This document shows positions 45,991 to 57,985 of a stretch of 64,000 nucleotides of DNA, piece by piece. The position numbers and the translations under genes are program-made. Numbering within the stretch: position 1 is the stretch's first letter; each line of letters opens with the position of its first letter. The notes below the pieces were generated by a model. The model worked only from the letters and a program-made list of their open reading frames with translations, was not told where the DNA came from and did no database searches. The stretch is from Lycorma delicatula. Its lineage: Eukaryota > Arthropoda > Insecta > Hemiptera > Fulgoridae. The DNA lies in NCBI RefSeq assembly GCF_047948215.1, contig NC_134463.1:98050657-98114656 (forward strand), read 5' to 3'.

Positions 45991-46099
45991 TGTCTCATAT
46001 ATATATATATATATATATAATTTAACAAACATTAAACTGGTCTTCTTGCTGTATAATTCTTGATCTGTAATGCAACTGAGGATAAAGGAGTAATTTTTT

Positions 46100-46262
46100 T
46101 CTTTTTGCTTGATATCACTATGTAAGCTTGAAGTTTGTGCTTGGGATATGGAAATGGAATTTTGTTGCGTATGAAAAATGCCATGACCGACCATGAAAAA
46201 TGCTGACCAGAATTTAAACCCAGGACCTCCAGATGAAAGACCGAGATGCTACCATTCTGCCA
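46100..46262 (-). mobile_element. SINE family B copy, minus
   Basis: The minus strand begins CATGGCAGAATGGTAGCATC, then TCGGTCTTTCATCTGGAGGTC, then the B-box-like GGGTTTAAATTC. A body follows, ending in the complement of the CTATGTAAGCTTGAAGTTTG tail. Confidence 0.7.
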
Positions 46263-46507
46263 TGGAAATATTGGCAATAATTAGAAGCCCTAGTCTTATT
46301 TAGTGTTCTGTTTATGTAGTTGTATATCTCTAGTGTTCTAGTCTTACTGCTGACAACTGATAGTTTTAAATTTAATTCAATGAATGAAAAGTTCCTCATA
46401 ATACAAAAATTTCTGTATTCAACACAATTTGTATTTTTAGTGATTCTTGCAACGATGTAACAAATGACAGTAGGTAACTTCTGTAAAAGTAAATTTAGAT
46501 GGTAATA

Positions 46508-46640
46508 TGTTGACACTGTTGACCTTTGTGTTGGAGTGCTAGCACCTCAGCCTTCATTAGGAAGTTTCTGAGTTCAAATCCCAATCAGACATGGTTTTTT
46601 TCCATGTGCTATCCATATTTCCATACGCAAGCTTATGTGG
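46508..46640 (+). mobile_element. SINE family B copy, plus
   Basis: Head TTGACCTTTGTGTTGGAGTG, B box GAGTTCAAATCCC and the tail words CATGTGCTATCC and CGCAAGCTTATGTGGTG, ending in A9. It lies ~250 bp from the minus copy, in inverted orientation. Confidence 0.7.
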
Positions 46641-46825
46641 TGAATTAAAAAAAAAGAAGAAAATAGACTACAGAATTTCCAGACCATGAACAATAAATGA
46701 CAATCATAATTTAGAAGAAAACTTACTTTTATCTACTTTTTCAGTGGCTACAGTCAGGAAACCTCCAAAACAAATGTTCATTTTCAAAAGTGTACACAGA
46801 CAAATTTATAGATGAAGACAGTGTA

Positions 46826-48139
46826 CGAGGTTTATTCAGAAAATAATCAAACTTTATTTTTTTATTCTTTATTATTAATTTTACTGATTATAGGTCCTTG
46901 TTTCCTTAAAACTATTCCCCTCCCCTATTCACACACTTTTCCCAGAGGTGTTTCCACTTCTTGAAGCAGTCCTGGATAGCTTCATTTGAAATGGCCTTTA
47001 AGGTCCGTGACAAATTTGCTGTAATGTCATAAATAGTCTCAAAACAGCTTCCTTTCATCATTGATTTTAATTTTAAAAATAAGAAATTATTGCAAGCAGC
47101 CAGGTTTGGCGAGTAGAGAGACTGAGAGAAGACAGTTATCCGATTTTTAGCACAAATCTGAGTGTGCAAGCACATTGTCATGGTGAAGGTACCATGAGTT
47201 GTCTCGCAACAGCCCTGGTCTCTTTTGTGAATTTTTTCATGTAACCATTGTAAACCGCCTTGATAATATGCATAGCTCACTGCTTCACTGTGAGGCAAGA
47301 ATTCAAAATGCACAATTCCATTAAAACTGAAAAAAACAAAGAGCATCACTTTGATACTGGATTGAGATTGACATGCTTTCTTGGGGCATGGAGATCCTTT
47401 GTCATTCCATTGTGATGATTGAATTTTGTCTCAATGTCATAGTCATAAACCCAGCTTTCGTCTCTCGCTAAGATTCTTAGCATATACGTTTCATCATCAT
47501 CGGCTTGTTCAAGAAGTTGCCAACAAATGTCCACTCAATGTTCTTTCTGCTATTCAGTCATGAAACGAGGAACAAACTTTGCTGCAACTCGATGCATGTT
47601 CAATTATTCAGTCAAAATTTCATGGCATGGAAATTGTGATGCTAACCTCTTCTGTAAGTTCTCTTCGCCGACTGACTGACAGTCAGTCGGCGATTTGCAC
47701 GCACCAGATTATTGATTTTCTGAATGTGGATGTCATCTGTTGAAGTCAAAGGCCTTCCTGGTCGAGGGTCATCTTCAATCGACTGACAACCACTTTTAAA
47801 TTGTGAAAACATTTGCAACATTGCATATGACCCAGAGCATCATCTCTCTGAGCTTGTTTCAGAAGTTGATACATTTCTGTGAAAGTTTTCGCCAGTTTCA
47901 TGGAAAATTTTACGTGTATCGTTGCATCCAAAAATCACACATTACAAAAATCGCTACTAACACTTGAACACATTGCACTCAAATAATAATAACACGAAAA
48001 CTAAACAAGATATCAACAATCCACGAACATGTGGTTATAGAGGAGGTTATGTGGAATACAGTGCTGTCAACCATAGGTCACTAAATATTTCTGTTGACCT
48101 GTAATTAAAAATGTTCAGTTATTTTCTGAACAGACCTAG
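46826..48139 (-). mobile_element. Mariner element, full length but decayed
   Basis: Terminal inverted repeats of ~27 bp (CGAGGTTTATTCAGAAAATA on the left and CTAGGTCTGTTCAGAAAATA as the complement of the right end) sit between TA dinucleotides at 46824-46825 and 48140-48141. The 1314-bp length is standard for mariner. Minus-strand frames give the transposase: an N-terminal helix block (47931-47746), LARDESWVYDYDIETKFNHH (near 47470-47410; this corresponds to the first Asp block, with DE-W-V), then FNGIVHFEFLPHSEAV (47320-47275) and YSPNLAACNNFLFLKLKSMM (the last Asp block, D replaced by N). Frame breaks and the missing third Asp show it is dead. Confidence 0.85.
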
Positions 48140-50989
48140 TACAAGATAGCAATGATCCCAAGTCAGATGAAAATATAGCTACCAAGAAAAATCTTTACAA
48201 GAAAAATGCAGATGACTTATAAAATACTTGGCTTTTTAGAATATAAGTATGGTAGTTCTGATCAACTACTGCGTTGTTACTCTAAAAATTATAAGTAACT
48301 TCATTTATAGCTTATTGATTTTCACTTATTGTGCGTATGTTTTTTACAATTTTTAGTTCTTTTTCTAAAACAGAAAATAGAATCCATTTTGTAGTTTAAA
48401 TTTTACATCTTGTCATATATTAATTTACAAGGTAAACTTATAAATTTACAAGAATTTTAATGCCTTAAGATTTTTATTCTAAATTGAAAGACCAATTATT
48501 TATCAGTTGAATGACTTGCACATTTTTTTAGTCATATCTTTAGACAATATGTAAAATTCATATTAGAGCTTTTAAACAATTATTTATTTATTAATTGCAT
48601 TATTGTAATTTTAAAAATGATAATTCAAGCCAATGTAGTAAAGTATTACATAAGTTAACTAAATTCATTAACATTTAACCATTTCTACAGAAGCTTGGTT
48701 TCAAAATTTTTTATTTTATTTCACATTGTTTATTATTATTATTATTTATTTTCTGTTAATAAACACAATACTTACCTTTAAATTTCCATTTATTTTCATT
48801 TGTTCTGTAGATACCCTTTTACTGCATCCTGGCTATAACAAATAATGGATGTAATAAAAAATTCACTGGGTCCTGTGGAATTCATTATAACTGACTGTAT
48901 TTAAAAACGTTTTTTTGTCAAGTGGTTTCTGCATTATAATTTTGTGTTATAACTTAAGTAATCAAATAGAACATGGTATACCTTATTTTCTTTGTACTTA
49001 AAGAATACATTAAATCCCATTGTCCATTGCTATTGAATTTTTTGTCATTCACATGTTATTCAATTTAAAGTTTGACATAGTAACCTTTATAGTACAATTC
49101 TCAGCTAGATTTACCAATGGTATTTATTAATTTATCTACAAAGAATGAATCATTACCTTATCAAACAGCCTGTATTCATCTTATTATATTCTACATCCTA
49201 GAAGAATTTGTTACTTTTCAAAATACTTGTAAAATAAGATTTGTATTATTCCTAACCAACATTGACTTTTAACTTTACTAAGTCACTATTTTGTGATCAC
49301 TCATCAATATTTCACAAATATGTATTAATTGATAGTACACAAATTCATATTCTTATTATTAGTGTATTGTTGGATGTCATAATTCATTTTGTCTTAAGGT
49401 CCTTGTAAGGAATAAGTCATGATTTTATTAGTAGTAAACTCATCCTATTCTAATGGAAGTGTGTACATTCCAGTAATTGTATATAGTTGATCTGAAATCA
49501 CAGTAGAGACTTCTTAGCCTGTGTCAGAATATACGGTAATGTAATTTTACTTGTATGATCATGGTTGGTGTGATTAAAATTAAAAAAAAAATACAAGAAA
49601 ACTTGGAATATAATTGTTTTAACATTAAATGCATCAGACAATGCTAGCCTTTGCTAAAAATCTTGGTCTTGAATACTTGAGTCAGTTTCTTCAAATGAGC
49701 AATTTTTAACAGTATGATTTAATTTTGTTTAAAATAATATTTTAAGAAGTGATATCAGTTTTGGTTTTTGAATTAATCAGGTGTTTATAAGAAATAAAAT
49801 GTTGCTCTGTATATTATTTATTTCAATACTGATTTACACTTTATTTATAAACAGTACTCAAATATAGATTAGTTCTATAAATACAGTTTATTAAAGACGT
49901 ATCAAAAATATCACTATTTTAAGGTTGTAGAACACAACAGATTTTTTAAAAAATGAACAGATTTATAATTTAACCAAGAATTTGAGCATTACAGAGTAAA
50001 TAAAAATTAAAGAATATTTGCACAGTGTAGTGTAAATGAGTAATACAATATAAAAAGGATTCCATGTATGTAAGTGGCATAATTTAAAGTTCATATTAGT
50101 GAATTGTGTGATGTTAAAATTGAAATATCTCAACTATAAATGTTAACACAATATTTTGCTGGTCATAAAATTAAAGAGTTGTCTAAATAGAAAAACAAAT
50201 AAATTTGCTGCAGCATTTTTGGGGTCTATGGGTCATGAAAATAATTTTATTAAGTTGTATTTACATTGATTTAGTTTAAATGTAGCATAATATTCTTTCT
50301 TTTTTTTTGAAAATAACATTGTGCATACGACTTATAAAAAGGGAAACTAGCTAATGCGATTGAAAAAAGATTCTTCAAAACATAATCCAAGCACTATCTC
50401 CATATTGCCATCAGCACAACATATTTAGTGCTTCCAGAAGCAGTTCTTGAAGAAGTTTGACTTACAGTAACAGCGGGTGCTTAGACTTACATTAAGGGTT
50501 TCCTTGAATTAAAGTATATTATTATCAGTTTAAAAACTATTTTATAGATTTTAAAAATTATTTAATTTTTTTTTTAAATTGTCTTCAAGTAGCTGTTGAT
50601 GAATTGAGTAATGAGTTAATTAATGCTGATCTGAATTGATTTATCAAACTTTGTCAGCATTTGCCTTCTCTATAAGTGTAATTTTCATGTGATTATTTTC
50701 ATGATCACTTTACATAACAAATGCTTGTTTTTGTTAATATTTGCTGTGATTTTGTCCTTGATGATCAGTGATGACAATAATTTAAAAATGAACATGTTTA
50801 CAATGACAATCTGAATTGAAATTTGTAATAAAATGCTTTCAGTTATCTTTGTAATTATCTTCAGTGACTGATGTTGCTGCTCTAATGCTGATATCAGCAG
50901 AGGTTAGTGCTAGTAGTTTTTTTAACCAAACAGATATTTTTATGTACATGTAGAATACAAAAAACCACATCTTAATACGGGCGTGGTCA
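48140..50989. other. WDR61 intron, no gene
   Basis: AT-rich intron sequence without a coding signal or repeat I recognise. Confidence 0.4.
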
Positions 50990-51335
50990 ATAGTTTTTGC
51001 CTCTGGACCGAATTGGAAAGAAAACTTTTTTTCATGGCCGAACAATATATTAAAATTAAAAATGTTAAGTAAAAAAACGATTCATGTAAGTAGACAAAAT
51101 TTTATTATGGAATTTATTGTACTTTTATTTAGATTCATTAAAGAAAATGTTTGTTCACAAATATAAGTTAAGCTGAAGATTACTAAATATTTCTTGGAAA
51201 GGTTTTTAAATTTCTGTATTTTTCATTATTCAATGCTTTAAAAAAAAAATAATTTTGAAAAACTTTTCACAAGCTGCATAAATTCATTACGCGGGCTGTA
51301 TGTTGGCCATGCATGTCTTAATACTTTGACCATTA
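50990..51335 (-). pseudogene. hAT-type transposase C-terminal remnant
   Basis: The minus strand encodes KYRNLKTFPRNI followed by LIFVNKHFL, which parallels the FP-x-[LM]-x-x-x-A...GSTYICEQxFS block near the C-terminus of GTF2IRD2/DUF4371-type hAT transposases. The outer words GCGTGGTCAATAGTTTTTGC and GCGGGCTGTATGTTGGCCAT look like degraded termini of that family. Confidence 0.5.
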
Positions 51336-51792
51336 TGAAATATATGAAGACAACAGTGCTGTACCATATGATGAGCAGACGCACTTCAAACTGACCGCAT
51401 GCTGAATACACGCTTGCCTAGTTAAAAAAAACGCACCAGCATTAATATCTGTTGATGCCAATACAAAAAAAGCATCACCAGTCATAAAAAAGTAATTAAA
51501 AAACATTGCATTATAAAATGTTTACTTAAATAAATATACAAATATAAATATAAAATAAAATACAGTTGATAAAAAATAATAGATATTTAATTTTTTTCTA
51601 ATATTTACGATATTTAATATTTAATTCTAATAATAGGAGTTTAATTTTTTACTTAATAAAACTAACATTACAGAATGTAAATAATGAAATTTCAAAGAAC
51701 AGGTTTGTCCCAGTAAACAATACAATTAAATACTGGTTAATTGTGTATAACTCTATAATTAAATATTAAGATTCATTATGTTATTATTTCAG

Positions 51793-52028
51793 TGATTGCT
51801 AGCAGTTCATTAGATTCCAGTCTTCGTTTATGGAGCGCTGAAACAGGGGAGAAAATGGGTATTATGGAAACTGGTCCAACTGATGTTTGGACAGTTGCTT
51901 TTTCTCCTGACAACAAGTATGTTATATCAGGTAATCATACTGGTAAAATAAATATGTATAACGTTGAAACTCAAAAATTGGAAAGATCATTAGATACAAG
52001 AGGACAATTTACTCTCAGTATAGCTTAT
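51793..52028 (+). CDS. WDR61: WDR61/SKIC8, exon 4
   Basis: After TTATTTCAG, with two bases completing the codon from exon 3 (Met), to GCTTAT|GTGAGT in phase 0. It encodes IASSSLDSSLRLWSAETGEK, TGPTDVWTVAFSPDNKYVIS, GNHTGKINMYNVET and LDTRGQFTLSIAY. These are blades 2 to 4: SSSLDxxxRLW, then DxWTxAFSPDxxYxxxGxHxGKxNxYxVE, then LDTRGxFxLSIAY. All match WDR61 residue for residue at the conserved positions. One of the best-conserved segments of the family. Confidence 0.95.
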
Positions 52029-55000
52029 GTGAGTTGTTTTTATTATTATTAGTAGTTAGTAAGAAATTAATTAGTTTAAATTATAGAACCGCAAAGCTGT
52101 TACCTGTAGAATATTGCTTTCTTAAGTTAAGATTTTTCAATAGATACTGTTGAAACTAGTGTTTGTCATTTATCTGTTCTTTTGCTTTCTCTCCTATTAA
52201 TACTTACATTCTTTACAAATATATGAAAGTTGAAAATGGTATGTTGGAGTTGTGCTTATTTCCATTAGCACAGTAAGATTCAGATTAGAACAACAGTTTT
52301 CTATTCTTTTCATCATTTGCAAATTCCACCAGCATTTCTGTGACATTGGGTTTTTGTGAGATGCAGTGATGATGCCATGACTTGCTCACTTGGTCAATTG
52401 CCAAATGATGCAGTTTGACTGGCACTATCTGGTTTCAGAGTTATGGGTAAACTTACCATTGTCTTCTTCAAAATTTTTGGCAGTGTTTGAATAGTAAGAA
52501 TAAGTATTCTGCAAAGAGTTTTTCTTCAGTAATTATAATCTGAAGAGATAAACCGTATATACTTTTGTTTCTATTCTGTGCAATTTGTATTTTTATTGGC
52601 CCATGAATTAATTGTATTGTAATTGTTGAGCATTGTCAAAGTAAAATCTTTATCACTAACTTTGCTATTATCTTCTTTAAAGCATATATAATCTTTTTTG
52701 ACATAATAATTAACTCTTTTATTAAACCATTAAAAATAAATATTTTTTTAAGAAACAAAATTACAACTTTAATATATTTACTTTATACTGCTTAACAGCA
52801 CTGATATATATTATTAGTATAATTTATGATTAACACGCTAAATATATAGATTATAATCTTAAATATAAATAATTGCTAATTATTTATTTACATATACCTT
52901 TTTGCTTTAATTTTTTTGTACATTTAGACACAAGAATTAGGTAAACTATCCAAGCAGTGCAAACATTTTTAAGAAATATTTTTAATCTGAATATGTAATG
53001 TGAAATGGTAATCTGTTAAAATATATTGAACTAGAAATTATAACGATCATGACCTAGTTTCTAAGTGATCGTTTTTAAACTATGTAACTGTGTTCTTTAT
53101 CTTTTGAAGTACTTATAGAAACCTATATTTTGAACATCTTTGTATATGGATTTGGTAAGAAACAATACTCTGTAGATTCTTCCATCAAGAATAATGGGAA
53201 GGAGGTTATGAGATATGAAATGAACTTTTCATTTTTTTAAGTTTAAAAATTATTCTGCTTTTTCTCTAACACAAACACTCTACGGGTGAGTAATGGGGGC
53301 TACTCCTAAGAACTCTATGCCATTGGGGAAAAACAGCATATAAAACTGACATATACTGTAATGAAAGTATCTGTTGACAGGTAGGAATATAATGCTCTTA
53401 AGAGATACAAAGAAGGATTTAATGTTTAAAATTATACTGTCCTGCTAAGGAGAAAGGCAGTATCTGCAAAAACAACACCATATTGCGAAAATCAGCTTTA
53501 AAATTTTTAAGCTAGCCGTTATGATATTTTCAAATTTATTTTATGGTTTTTGAGGTTTCTGCAGTTATTTTGTTTCTGAAAATCCATTGTGTAACTATAA
53601 AATTAAAAACAAATGTTTTTTGCACTAAAAAATGCAAATACTGTCTTTTTCTTTACATCTCTAGTTATATACACGCCACTGCATAAATACAGTATCTGCA
53701 TTCCTATCCAGTACTACTTACTATTTTATATTAAGTAAGAAATTCACAACTGTTGCATATGATAACTTCATATTTACTAAAAAAAAAATTAAATTTTATT
53801 TTAAAAACTGAAATAAATATCTTCTAAATTATCACTTTAACAATATTAATTATATCGTGTTTTTTTGTATTCATTACATTTAGTTTTTAAAAAGAGCATA
53901 AAATATTTATTAGTGAATGTTGTTACCTTTGCATTTTTAGCTGCTGATTAGTTCTTGAATTCTTAAATAAAATTATTACCTAAAAATTAACATATTTAAA
54001 AAAAATATTTTTGAACATAACATACTTCACACATTAGTCAGATTTTTATTTTACTTAAAACTAAAAGGAAGTATGTAATAAAATAAAAACATTCTGTCCC
54101 TTTTCATGACATGATTTGTTTGACATAACATGTTTAATTAAATAGTCTCTTAAAATCTAGTAATTGAATTAAGTTTAATAGACTGCCTTATTTTTCCAAA
54201 ATGTTTTCTGATTTTGCGAAATAATGACACCATGTAGGTTTTTTTAAATTTTACCCCTTTTTTCACAAGCAAATCTATGAGAGGACTCTTCTGTGGTTCA
54301 GGAAAGGGGATTTTTTTCTGCAAAAAATCTAATTTTTGATATGGAAAGCTATCATCGTAATCATTTTTAGGTTATAAATAAAATTGTCCCTGTTTGCCTA
54401 TAATTTTCACCATATCTTGCAAATATTCATTCTCACTTCTGTATTTTAACTTATTTTTTTAACTGTAATCTTTCCAGTAGTAAGTGTTGTAATAATCCGT
54501 ACAAGCTGCTTCAGTATTGCGTGAATTTGCTGTAGACACTGCAGTTACAAAATCTCTGAACTCATAAGCATTTTTTTTTTTTTTTTTTTTTTTTTTTAAT
54601 GAAAGTTCCACTTGATTATGAAAACTGCATGCTCATGAATAGTTATTTCAGGGGCTGCTATCTCATCTGAACTAATAATTGTTATTAGGAATGATAGGAA
54701 ACACCAATTTTTGTTTTGGTTTAAACAATTGTCTAACCAAATAATAAAATTGCTGGTATCTCTGTACTTTTTAAAAAACATGTAGAAGGCACTAATGATA
54801 TCTTATTTATTTTGGTCGTTTACTCCTTCGTGCCAAAGAACTGAGTAAGGCTTTAATTAATGAACTTTTCTTTCCTACAGGGGCAAATAAGTAGTTAGTC
54901 GTGGAGTAAAAAGAATGTGCATAAACATATTCAGTCTAGGCAAAATGATAATTTTCTGCAAATCAGAAGAAAAGCAAACGGTTCCATCAGGCAACCCAAT

Positions 55001-55094
55001 ATCACCTTCTACATATTTACAATAAGCAGATTTTGTTTACTTGCTGCATAAATGTGATCTGTCCATGACTTGCTCACATGACAATTAAAATCTA
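52029..55094. other. WDR61 intron, first part
   Basis: AT-rich; a 28-base T run at about 54571-54598. Nothing else recognised. Confidence 0.4.
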
Positions 55095-56262
55095 CGAGGA
55101 TAAATCAAATATAAATGGGATTTTATTTTTAAAAAAATATATTTATTGAAAAATAAAAGGCAAATATAATTAATTTTTTTATATAGTTTCTTGCTTTAGA
55201 AATACATTTTTTCCAGCGAGAAGGAAGGTTTTTATTGCAGCATCATAGAATGAAGTTGGTTGCATCAGGAGCCAATTGCAAATGAATCCTTCTACACCCT
55301 CGTCATCTTCAAATCGTTGCTCTCCTAAAGCTTCTTTAAGCGGCCCAAACAACTGAAAATCGCAGGGAAGTAGGTCCAGCCTGTAGCAAGGATGATCAAG
55401 TTGAGTCCAGTGCAGTTCTTCTAGTTTTGAGACCATTAGAGCTGCAGTATGGGGCCTGGTGTTGTGGAGGAGGATGACCTCTCAAATCGGTTGGTTTCAT
55501 TTTTTGCAGCAATATGCAGACCTCACCTTGTTCAACAGCTCATAGTAGTAAGCAGATTTGATTGTGCGTCGCTCATACAGAAAATCAATAAGCAAAATGC
55601 CTCACCAATCGAGAAAATAGGTTGAAAGAACCTTGCCAGCTGACAGTTGAGTCTTGGCTTTCACTGGGGCTGCCTCCCCTTCCCTCCGCCACACTTTACT
55701 GGCTTGTCTTGACTGGGAAGTGTAGTGGTGGACCACCTATGTTTCATTGTATCAAACTCGAAACTCGTATCAAACGATCCAACTCAAAATTGCATCACCT
55801 TCTTTTGACATCTCCCATAACTTATTCCAACCTGTTCTGCAATTTTGGATACTCTCATCCGTCGATCGTCTTTAAGAATGTCTCAGACCGCGCAAATGTT
55901 TTTGTCAGTAATGCTGGTCCAAGGATGGCGATCGTGTTACTGATTTTCCACTCATTCTCATCCTTCCATGAACTTTATGCCAGGCAAACACAGAGTCCTT
56001 GACAATGTTAAAACTGTGCAGTCAATCCCTGGAAAATTTCCATCGCTTGAACTCCATAAGGAAGAAATTTTGTCTTGCACAGTGGAGGGATGTACCTGTT
56101 GTTTCGACATTGTGAGTGTTACTGACGAATTGGTTGGAAGTGTTGAATGGCTGGCTCCCCCCATTCCTAATGACTCCACCCAAACACTAGAAGTGCATGC
56201 CCAATCCTACCAACCATAGATGCTCAGGAACAAAATTCTCGTTTATATTTGATTTACCCACG
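55095..56262 (-). mobile_element. Second mariner lineage, full length but decayed
   Basis: Terminal inverted repeats of ~30 bp (CGAGGATAAATCAAATATAA on the left, CGTGGGTAAATCAAATATAA as the complement of the right end) are flanked by TA at 55093-55094 and 56263-56264. The minus strand gives an N-terminal helix-turn-helix region with VKDSVFAWHKVHGRMRM (near 56010-55960) and a C-terminal block, LDHPCYRLDLLPCDFQLFGP (about 55395-55340). The latter corresponds to HPPYSPDLAPCDFxLFGxLK. The catalytic interior is scrambled. The termini differ from those of the 46826 element, so it is a separate family. Confidence 0.85.
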
Positions 56263-57087
56263 TATATTAGATATATCATTTTCATGAAGGTTGAATTCCT
56301 CACACCATTTTCTATTGCAGTGCTCATGGTTTTAGGTTATAACAAGTGAACAGGCTAAAGTACGTGACTCACCCTGACAGCTGGAAATACAGTGATTCAG
56401 AGAGTATGCTGATTGTCAATGGTGGTGCCACTAACGCTATATTACAATGGAGCTTACTTTCTTAGTCATCCTTGTATTAGAACTACCACTCATGTTAATT
56501 ATATAATTTTGAAAAAAGTAGTTGCTACAAATTTTACACTCGTTTTACAAATTTTTACATAGAATATCTTTAAGAATTTGTTTTTTCACATTTTGTTTAC
56601 CAATACTATTAATTTTACCTATTTCCTCAGTCATCTGCTCACCTATCCTGAGGTCTGCAGTCCTTATTTACTAGATTGACTTCCCCTTTGAATGAATAGC
56701 AACTTGAAATAGTTGAAGATATTAAAGGAACTTTATACATAGACCTGTGCACAGTCCCAAAAGAGTCCTAATGGACTTTTTTCCAGGAAGTTTAACAATA
56801 TTGAAATCATTTCATCATCACTTCATCACTGAGGAAAGTACTTTGAATTGCATAAGACTCTTTATTATATATGTCAGAATAAATTATAAAAAAAGTATGT
56901 TAAATTGACAGATTTTTGAAGAGAATTCGGTCATTATTCCATCCATTACACCACTCAAATATTTGCATTTGAGTAGTGGTGAAATGTATATGATTGGAAC
57001 TTTAAATATATGTTGTTGCTGTTCATGAGTTTTGCTTCAATTGTATAATTAATTTCATTTCTGTTTGATTTAAACACATTTTTACAG
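56263..57087. other. WDR61 intron, last part
   Basis: AT-rich; ends in TTTTTACAG. No repeat recognised. Confidence 0.45.
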
Positions 57088-57275
57088 AGTCCAGATGGTA
57101 AATATATTGCATCAGGAGCAATTGATGGTATTATTAATATATTTGATGTTGCCCCTGGAAAATTGGTTAGAAAATTGGATGGACATGCTATGCCTATAAG
57201 ATCACTTTGTTTTTCACCCGATTCTCAACTTCTACTGACTGCATCTGATGATGGTTCAATGAAAATTTATGACGT
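57088..57275 (+). CDS. WDR61: WDR61/SKIC8, exon 5
   Basis: After TTTTTACAG, phase 0, to GACGT|GTAAGT (phase 2). It encodes [60 protein letters not shown] and YDV. These are blades 4 to 5. [25 protein letters not shown] is a WDR61 hallmark and is unchanged here. The remaining ~100 codons (GTLxGHxSWVLxVxFxPD and the last two blades) were not found in the next 6.7 kb and must lie beyond the window. Confidence 0.95.
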
Positions 57276-57604
57276 GTAAGTTGAATATATTTTATTATTT
57301 TGTTTGTGTAAATGTACTGTTTTAAAGGAGTAAAGGTGTAAAGGCTTTTTACACCTGGCTATTTTATATGAACTTTGTAAGAGACAAGTAAAGCTTTTTT
57401 ATTCACAAAGGTTTTTAAGAATGATCTTTGTTTTTCATATAATTTTAATTTTAATTAGAAGAATTCTCCTTGGGGTTTGTTAATATACCCCTAAAATCAA
57501 GATTCTTTTCTGCACTTTGTAAAGACATGGGTGCAATGTAAACACTCTGGTATCATTCATGTTATTTAAAATTCATTATTAATGAGATATATTAATTTTC
57601 ATTT
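57276..57604. other. WDR61 intron after exon 5
   Basis: AT-rich, nothing recognised. Confidence 0.4.
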
Positions 57605-57985
57605 AAAATAGGACTTTTAAAATTGATAGACCTTTCAGACAGCTCTTGGGTTCAGTCAGATTCATACAGCTCTTGATGAATACACGGCTTTGTTTAGCTG
57701 CACTCAGCTCCTGACAGTTCAGTGGCTCTGTACAGGTAATACGCTCCTGACAGATTCACAGCTTCATACTACTATATAAGTAGGTCATGCTCTGTCAGAC
57801 CAATCTTCGATCAGTCTCCAAGGATTCAACATGAACTAATTACATGATTTACGTATAGATATACAAGTTTAATAATGTTACATATATATGAATGACAATT
57901 ATAATTTATAAATGCAGCTATATAAAGGTTAATTTATTTAAAAGAATCAGCAAACTTCGACGTACATTTTATATTGGCCCTGAGG
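57605..57985 (+). repeat. Candidate 5' LTR of the plus-strand BEL/Pao element
   Basis: A moderately GC-rich block with repeated words (CAGCTCTTG and CAGCTCCTGACAG occur four times between 57640 and 57770) and a TATA-like CTATATAAG at about 57772. It lies directly upstream of the gag remnant. A perfect palindrome, GGCCCTGAGGGCC, follows at about 57977-57989. No matching 3' LTR is seen, so the boundaries are guesses. Confidence 0.35.

Noticed and set aside
46508..46590. tRNA gene
   Set aside because: A B-box-like word is present but the acceptor arm is not, and other copies show it to be SINE family B.
54571..54598. 28-base T run as a retroposon tail
   Set aside because: No adjacent retroposed sequence or target duplication could be recognised, so it is treated as a simple homopolymer.
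55622..56219. Plus-strand protein-coding ORFs
   Set aside because: They lie antisense to the mariner transposase of the 55095-56262 element. The recognisable motifs are all on the minus strand.
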